Source: Mytilisepta virgata (lineage: Eukaryota; Mollusca; Bivalvia; Mytilida; Mytilidae). Taken from it: 64,000 bases of DNA. Positions 58,601 to 64,000 of the stretch are shown here, one piece after another; within the stretch, counting starts at the first letter, position 1; every line of letters starts with the position of its first letter. The stretch spans positions 34,773,528 through 34,837,527 of the forward strand of contig CM051520.1 in NCBI GenBank assembly GCA_028015205.1. The letters run 5' to 3'. A model generated the notes under the pieces. It saw only the letters and a list, made by a program, of their open reading frames with translations. It was not told the DNA's origin and did no database searches. The position numbers were made by a program, and so were the translations under genes.

Positions 58601-59819
58601 TGACATAACTGAAATGGTTGTCGTACAAATTCAGGTTCATGCTGTCCTGGAAACTGTAAGGAGAACTTCGTACCAATCTCGCCGCTACGTCGCCGTCTTC
58701 TGTCTCATATGTTGACTTGGAACAGTGGTTCGATGTACGCCAAATCGTCTAAACTTATACCTTTGAAATCACCGCCAAACATTTCTTTTTTCTGCAAATA
58801 TTGTCGATGGTAAGTCTTGGCAAGTGTTTCTACGTCTGTTACGGGAGCTCCGCGGCGGACGGCCAAACACCGGTAAAACACAGGTTGTCATTATATAGTC
58901 CTGTTGATCCACCAACCAGTGCGACAACACCACGATTTTTCAAAATAAAGTCTGGTAACACGACTCTGGCTCCTATCGGGTGTTCCATCAACTTGTTAAC
59001 ATAAAACGTGGCATTTGTCAGTAAATGCACCACCCACTTGGTATCTGGTCTCTGCTGCCGGTTAAACTCCAAAATGTCGTGTCTAATCAGGTGTGGTACG
59101 TTGAAAAATCTGGCGTTGCTCTGGCTGGAATTGAAGTATCTTTGTTCTCTGGTCTCTACGTTCCTCAGTACAAATCCAAACGACACGTTGATCTTGAAGG
59201 CCGTGGTCTGAAGTTCGAAAATGTGGCGAACAATGTCAGGAAAGGTGGCAGTTGTAATCTCGTTCAACATAAAGTTAAACCTATCCGGGACACGGTTGCC
59301 GGTATTTTCTTCTGTCCGGATGGTCTGCCAGTGTCTCAGGTACAAAACCTTGTATCGGGATCTTCTGGCAAAACGTCTGGCTGAAGGTTGACGGATGTCT
59401 TCACTGGTAGGCTGTCTGGTCTTTTCGCAAAGGGGCCAGGTAGTCTCTTGACTCTTGCCTGGTTTCTTCATCCTGGGTTTGGCATCTGGCTTGGTATGCA
59501 ACAATCTGTGGCGAGCAAGGTTGTCCAATCTGTTGTTAAAATACTGCCCACAGTCTGGACACGGCAATGTGTTTTTGTGGGACTCCTGGTGGCGATTCTG
59601 GTTGTCGGCCCTGGCAAACTCCTTTCCACATACCTGGCAGACAATGGACTGGGCTGCATCTGGCTTTCCAGGCTCATTCTGCTGGTGGGTATCTTCGTGG
59701 CGCTTCCTGGCATCTGCCCTGGAAAATTCCTTTCCACATACCTGGCAGGAATACGTCTGGGATGAAGCAGCATGTGTCCTCTGGTGCCGAAGCAGGTTTC
59801 TCTTCTCGGTAGAGAACAT
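55671..59819 (-). pseudogene. Protein-primed family B DNA polymerase with N-terminal zinc fingers, degraded
   Basis: Reading right to left, the N-terminal zinc-finger frame (59819-58839) leads into polymerase segments in changing frames. Landmarks are: a Cys/His segment CSKCDKLWKHVRMLHRHERT (about 58560); Exo I-like HDIEAM (58376-58384); Exo II-like NTGKYD (57986-58003); motif A region GVDTNAFFLWSIMQDMP (about 57326); motif B KPRGNSSYG (56406-56432); motif C DTDS with both aspartates present (56122-56133); and the thumb-side NDINKEKYMDIL (about 55850). The order is that of DNA_pol_B_2 enzymes of Polintons, adintoviruses and adenoviruses. At least six frame changes and several stops break it, so it cannot be active. 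The frames on the plus strand here are shadows. Confidence 0.85.
58839..59819 (-). CDS. C2H2 zinc-finger N-terminal region of the polymerase
   Basis: This is an intact 326-codon frame. Three complete C2H2 fingers (CQVCGKEFSRADARKRHEDTH-like) lie at residues of about 24-46, 60-82 and 89-112. The first finger, ahead of them, has lost its CxxC pair (FSTEKRNLLRHQRTH). A basic linker and a domain with RFNFMLNEITTATF and LPDFILKNRGVVALVGGSTG follow. It breaks after YNDNLCF, where related proteins run on into the polymerase, so the last few residues are out of frame. A TATA box TATATATA lies at 59869-59876, about 50 bp before the ATG. The fingers could tether the polymerase to DNA or mediate terminal-protein contacts (inference). 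Confidence 0.75.
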   Translation of the reverse strand: MFSTEKRNLLRHQRTHAASSQTYSCQVCGKEFSRADARKRHEDTHQQNEPGKPDAAQSIVCQVCGKEFARADNQNRHQESHKNTLPCPDCGQYFNNRLDNLARHRLLHTKPDAKPRMKKPGKSQETTWPLCEKTRQPTSEDIRQPSARRFARRSRYKVLYLRHWQTIRTEENTGNRVPDRFNFMLNEITTATFPDIVRHIFELQTTAFKINVSFGFVLRNVETREQRYFNSSQSNARFFNVPHLIRHDILEFNRQQRPDTKWVVHLLTNATFYVNKLMEHPIGARVVLPDFILKNRGVVALVGGSTGLYNDNLCFTGVWPSAAELP

Positions 59820-59868
59820 GGTCGTTACCTTTTCAAAGGTTCAAGACGAAGTGAGAGGTTGTGCACTG

Positions 59869-59932
59869 TATATATAGCCAGAACGCGGACGTAAAAGAGA
59901 GCACTCCAAAGTCTTCGCTCACGGCCGCGTTC
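59869..59932 (-). promoter_or_regulatory. Compact promoter of the zinc-finger polymerase gene
   Basis: TATATATA at 59869-59876 is about 50 bp upstream of the ATG at 59819 (minus). Just upstream, GAACGCGG (59881-59888) and CCGCGTTC (59925-59932) form an 8-bp inverted repeat that could be an operator or hairpin. Confidence 0.5.
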
Positions 59933-59959
59933 CCCGACATGTTTCAATCCGTTTTCTAA

Positions 59960-60430
59960 TGGAAATTAGCACTGGAAATTGTTCCGAAGACGTCTAAATG
60001 GTTCCGAATGTTGACGAAAACACCCGATTGTTGCCAAAAGCCAGATAATAATTAAAATAATTAAAATAATTAGAAAGTGTATACAAAATGGTTCTTAAGA
60101 CGTACAAATACTTCAGAAGGTCCTTCAGAATATTTAAAATAATAATGGTTCCGAAGACGTCCAAATACTTCGGAATAGCCAGAAAATACTCAAATTAATG
60201 AAAATTAATAAAAAATTAGAAAAATTAAAAAATTATGTAAATATATTACGACTTGTTAAAAAAAATATAATAATAATAAAAATTCAATTTAAAAAATAAT
60301 TAAATAAAAAAAATTAAAATAAAAAAATTCAATACAAAAAAACACAAAAAAAAACAATAAAAAAAAATTAAAAAATTAGAAAAATAAAAAATTATGTAAA
60401 TTTATTTAAGTTTTTTTTTAGTTAAAAAGT
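59960..60430. repeat. Repeats around TTCCGAAGACGTC, then very A-rich DNA
   Basis: GTTCCGAAGACGTC or a variant occurs at about 59980, 60089 (GTTCTTAAGACGTA) and 60147, each followed by AAATACTTC-like wording. From 60190 to 60430 the sequence is almost only A and T, with repeated 'aaaattagaaaaat.aaaaaattatgtaaat'. No gene is present. Confidence 0.6.
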
Positions 60431-60599
60431 AAATATAATAAATATAAGAAAAGAAAAATTATCTCCCCCTTGTATTTTGGAGAAGAATATGGAAAAAATC
60501 CTGGCGGAGAACGTTACCTCCCCCTTGAACTGAAGTTTTGAATTATCTCCACTTGTATTGATGGAGGAGCTCCCTTTGAACTTACTGTTCCTCCTACAC

Positions 60600-61035
60600 A
60601 TGCCCAGACGACACATCCGGGTCCCAGCACGTGACTTACGTCACTTCTGTAAAAAATAATTGTAAACCATCACTTCCGGTTGCGCATGTGCGCAAACCAA
60701 TTCAGGTTCGGTCACGCATTCGCGGTCGGCACATCCGGGTCACTTCCGTAAACAAATCATGGGAAAATGGCGCGAAAATCCATCATGTCCGGCTGCGCAT
60801 GCGCACAAACCACTTCCGGGTACTTCATGTTCCGGTCACGTAGCGCAGACCATACATCCGGGTCCTAGAACACGACTTACGTCACTTCCGTAAAATAATT
60901 ACTGAAAAACATACTGCTTCCGGTTGCGCATGCGCGCAAAATACTTCAGGGTATTTTCGGTTCCGGTCACGTGACTTCCGGTTCCGGTGACGTCATTTCC
61001 TCTTCCGGTGCTGTCACTTCCGGTTCCACCACGCT
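60600..61035. promoter_or_regulatory. CpG-rich cluster of ETS, NRF1, CRE, E-box and E2F-like sites in ~245-bp repeat units
   Basis: Motifs seen: ACTTCCGG at 60672, 60812 and 60974, and again at 61016; NRF1-like GCGCATGTGCGC (60682), GCGCATGCGC (60795) and GCGCATGCGCGC (60926); TTACGTCA at 60636 and 60877, and a full CRE TGACGTCA at 60988; CACGTG at 60628 and 60968; GGCGCGAAA (60769). The order 'acatccgggtcc..cacg..acttacgtcacttc' repeats with a period of about 243 bp. It lies upstream of the polymerase promoter. It looks like a viral or element terminal control region, or an exapted enhancer. Confidence 0.65.
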
Positions 61036-61202
61036 CCACCACAAATGCGACTTTGCCTGTGCTCATATACTACTAAGGAAAAATCAGAATTTCTCCAAAA
61101 ATTATACAGACCATTATAATATCATTAAAAACAACAGTGTAAAGTTTGAAGTTAATCAAGCAAGGCATTTTCAAGATACAGCGCGACATGAAACTCCCCT
61201 TT

Positions 61203-62248
61203 TTAAGCTCACCTTGCCAAAGGCCATGTGAGCTTTTGACATCACTTGGGGTCCGTCGTCCGTCCGTTAACTTTTCACATTTTAATCTTCTTTTCTGAAA
61301 CCAGTGAGCCAAATAGAATTAAATTTGGCAGGAAGCATCTATGTAAGGTCCTTTATAAAGATATCTCATTTCTTCCAGATCGGACAACAAACATGGCCGC
61401 CACGGGCAATTGTTGTTTCTGATTGGCTGAGTTTTCAAAAATTGGTCTCCTCTGAAACTGTTAAGCCAAATGTAACGAAACTTGACAGGAAGCATCTGTG
61501 GGAGGTTGTTTACAATGTTTCCGCATTTCGTCCTGATCGGGCAACAAACATGGCCGCTATGAAAAATTCTTGTGTCTCATTAGTTGATTAAAAAAAATCT
61601 CTGTGGAACTACTGGGCCAAATGGAACGAAACTTGACAGGAAGCATCTATGGGAGGTTCTTTACAATGTTTCCTTATTTTGTCCTGATCGGACTAAAAAT
61701 ATGGCCATCATGGACAGTTCTTGTTTCTGATTGGCTGATATAAAAAAAAAAACTCTTCTTCTCTGAAACTGCTTGGCCAAATGGAACGAAACTTGATAGG
61801 AAGCATGTATTGGAGGTCCTTTATAAAGTCTTCTCATTTCGTCGTGATCAGACTACAAATATGGCCGCCATGGGGCAGTTCTTGTTTCTGATTGGCCGAT
61901 ATAAAAGAAATCTTTCTCTCTGAAATCTCTTGGCCAAATGGAACGAAACTTGACAGGAAGCATCTATGGGAGGTTCTTTACAAAGTTTCCTCATTTCATT
62001 GTGATCGGGTATAACAAACATGGCCGCCATGGAAAAGTTTTGTTTCTCATTGGTTTATTTAAAAAAAAAACCTTTTTCTGTGGAACTGCTTGGTCAAATG
62101 GAATGAAACTTGACAAGAAGCATCTGTGGGAGGTTTTAACAAAGTTTTCTCATTTTGTCAAGATCATGCGACAAACATGGCCGCCATGGCCATTTCTTGT
62201 TTTTGCCAGGTGAGCGATACAGGCTCAGCCCTCTGAGCCTCTAGTTTA
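61203..62248 (+). repeat. YY1-motif array, six units at ~157-bp spacing, element I
   Basis: The 5' end is TTAAGCTCACCTTGCCAAAG then GGCCATGTGAGCT. ATGGCCGCC-type motifs start at 61393, 61550, 61701, 61861, 62020 and 62177 (intervals 157, 151, 160, 159, 157). The 3' end is CAGGTGAGCGATACAGGCTC..GAGCCTCTAG. Unit phrases include 'ggccaaatggaacgaaacttgacaggaagcatctatgggaggt' and 'gattggctga'. Confidence 0.93.
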
Positions 62249-62259
62249 TATTCCTGTGT

Positions 62260-62825
62260 CAGCATTACTGTTATATCAATACGTCTTTATAGTATAAAGA
62301 TGTATCATTATGATAAAGTAATATGTCAGAATAGCATAGTGAGGTGATAAAATAGTATGAAAAGATGGCTCCATATTATATCAAGATGTGTTTGTAGTAT
62401 ACGATTCTATCGTCGTAAGATAGTAATATGACAGAATAGTATGAAAAGCTGGCTCCATGTTATATCGAGATGATTGTATAGTATACAAAAATATCGTAAT
62501 AAGATAGTAAAATGACATAATAGTATAGCAAAATGACAAATCAGTATGAAAAGGTAGCTCCATGTTATATCAATATGTCTTCATAGTATAAAATAATATC
62601 TTCATGACAAAGTAAAATGACAGAATAGTATGAAAAGGTAACTCCATGTTATATCAAAACGTCTTTATAGTATATAAATTTATCTTAGTAGTAAAGCAAA
62701 TTGACAGAGTAGTATAGTCAAATGTCGTAATAGTATATAGAAAATTTGCTTCGTGTTGTATCTCAACCCTTAATGATATGATTATCTTTATCATAAGGCA
62801 GCTGTGGCGTTCCATAAATATCTAT
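62260..62825. repeat. Tandem repeat, ~110-bp unit
   Basis: The phrases 'ggctccatgttatatcaagat', 'gtagtatac', 'atcgtaataagatagtaaaatgacagaatagtatgaaaag' recur at about 62260, 62365, 62452, 62560 and 62640. The last unit (62711-62823) is repeated again at 63588-63703. Confidence 0.8.
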
Positions 62826-62982
62826 AGACAACTACATATCTGTTATAATATGGACAATGGTCAAGAAATAATGATGGTTCATTTTTTCTACAGGATTAAT
62901 ATGCTGCTGAGTAAATGACCTCATTTCCTCCACGAAGAAACCCTCTGGATCCATAATGGGCATCCATAAATGAAGACTAATT

Positions 62983-63142
62983 GGAATGAACGTGCTGTAT
63001 TTGATGTGGTTCCTGCGTAAAAAGTAAGATTTTATTGCCGCAAATTGAGTTAACCTGGCGACACTTGGACAGGTGAACGGATATTTCCGAGAGTAAAATC
63101 GAGTTTTACGCAGGAACCACATCAAATACAGCACGTTTATTC
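62983..63142. repeat. Hairpin: 40-bp arms, 81-nt loop
   Basis: Arms 62983-63022 (GGAATGAACGTGCTGTATTT...) and 63104-63142 match as reverse complements with one mismatch. The loop holds GTAAGATTTTATTGCC and GAGTAAAATCGAG, which extend the pairing loosely. It lies between the direct repeats at 62711-62823 and 63588-63703. Confidence 0.88.
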
Positions 63143-63587
63143 CCATTCTAATGATATCTAATGAATACCATTTTTAGATATTTTCAATTTATAAGTGAAA
63201 GCTAAAAAGTCCGGGAAATTGCATGAGGGAAGTTCGCGCAAAAGATCGTGACGTCACTGGGCTGAAAGTTTGACAAATTTTTCAATGTCATGCTCGCTTC
63301 AAAATCAATAAAATTTAATCGAATAACATTTCTAAAGCACAGATTCCAATAATTCTTCTGGTCGTCCATTATTCAATTCCTGGATCCGAAATACTCGTTT
63401 CTAAAATGGCGAACATGCTTGGTTACATAACGTTAAACGTGGATTTTACGCAGTCTATTAGAAAATCAAGTTGCTTGTTACATTCTCAATGAATAAGAAT
63501 CTGACATTTTTGCGTCTGTGTCAAAATTTATCGATTATGCATGGTCAATTTCCTCCATCATGCCGTCAGTAAAAATGCAAGTGACGC

Positions 63588-63703
63588 AGTATAGTCAAAT
63601 GTCGTAATAGTATAGAAAATTTGCTTCATGTTACATGTATATCTCAACCCTTAATGATATGATTATCGTTATCATAAGGCATTTCTGGCGTTCCATAGAT
63701 ATT
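63588..63703. repeat. Second copy of a ~113-bp direct repeat
   Basis: AGTATAGTCAAATGTCGTAA through GGCGTTCCATAGATATT matches 62711-62823, with several point differences and a short insertion. The 764 bp between the copies may be an insertion or a segment captured by duplication. The final 300 bp of the window show nothing further. Confidence 0.85.
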
Positions 63704-64000
63704 GAAGTTGAAAATATGTGATAAGTAGATTATTACATGACATTTTCTATATCGGCCGTGGTACATGTATCATCCCTCGAACCATATCGGATCTCGGGCA
63801 AAACTGTTGTACCAGTATGGGAGTCTCGGGGTGGTACTAGCGCCTATATGGAAAATGACACGTAATAAGACATATAATACATTACAGGTTTTACCGCGTC
63901 TAGTCCTTTTGTTACGCCTGCAAAATTTCTCCATATACGTATTTCATGCAACATTTAGACAAGTTCAAAACAACACCCACTGTAATTTATAATAAATAAA

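Noticed and set aside
54928..59877. Many plus-strand frames of 60-140 codons opposite the PolB block.
   Set aside because: They mirror the G+C-richer minus-strand coding frames and change frame where the pseudogene does. None resembles a protein.

Overview
The window is animal nuclear DNA and most probably from a bivalve mollusc. It is AT-rich. The only host gene seen is split by GT-AG introns, and almost everything else is repeats. Several repeat families look like ones known from bivalve genomes: tandem cores of about 155-165 bp ending in a 'GGCTC..GAGCC' hairpin, and a tRNA-derived SINE. The species cannot be fixed from sequence alone.

1-20.5 kb: one spliced plus-strand gene can be read. 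Six coding exons (11781-11788, 15207-15421, 15909-16138, 16357-16489, 18837-18869, 20415-20480) join in frame into the N-terminal part of a DZIP3-like HEPN protein with the RNase-type motif RNKLAH. Two possible upstream leader exons lie at 60-96 and 7452-7498. The introns hold tandem arrays carrying YY1-like ATGGCCGCC motifs, a dead reverse-transcriptase (RT) fragment and a Mutator-like MITE. No downstream exons were recognised.

20.5-43.4 kb: a repeat landscape. It holds more arrays, a CR1/L2-like LINE relic (26.1-27.1 kb), a complete SINE with 14-bp target-site duplications (27175-27535), a 5'-truncated LINE with a long RT open frame (32.0-33.6 kb), a perfect 35-bp hairpin (33.76-33.84 kb), a nested inverted complex with poly-C tracts (35.2-38.4 kb) and a nine-unit array (38.4-39.8 kb).

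43.4-50.8 kb: a 6.86-kb inverted-repeat element (43478-50338) flanked by 7-bp duplications CTTTTGT. Its arms carry head-to-head RT pseudogenes of Penelope-like type, 21-bp satellite arrays and the YY1-type array. A SINE is split around it.

52-61 kb: two further RT tails, then a decayed virus-like block read on the minus strand. In transcription order it has a C2H2 zinc-finger plus protein-primed family B DNA polymerase pseudogene, a small ORF with a weak BH1-like motif, a PC4-like protein with two similar units, and a P-loop ATPase fragment. TATA boxes lie upstream of the first three. A CpG-rich cluster of ETS, NRF1, CRE, E-box and E2F-like sites lies upstream of the polymerase. This fits an endogenised Polinton/Maverick or adintovirus-like relic and is the most unusual part of the window.

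61-64 kb: a six-unit array, a tandem repeat of about 110 bp, and a hairpin between two direct repeats of about 113 bp.
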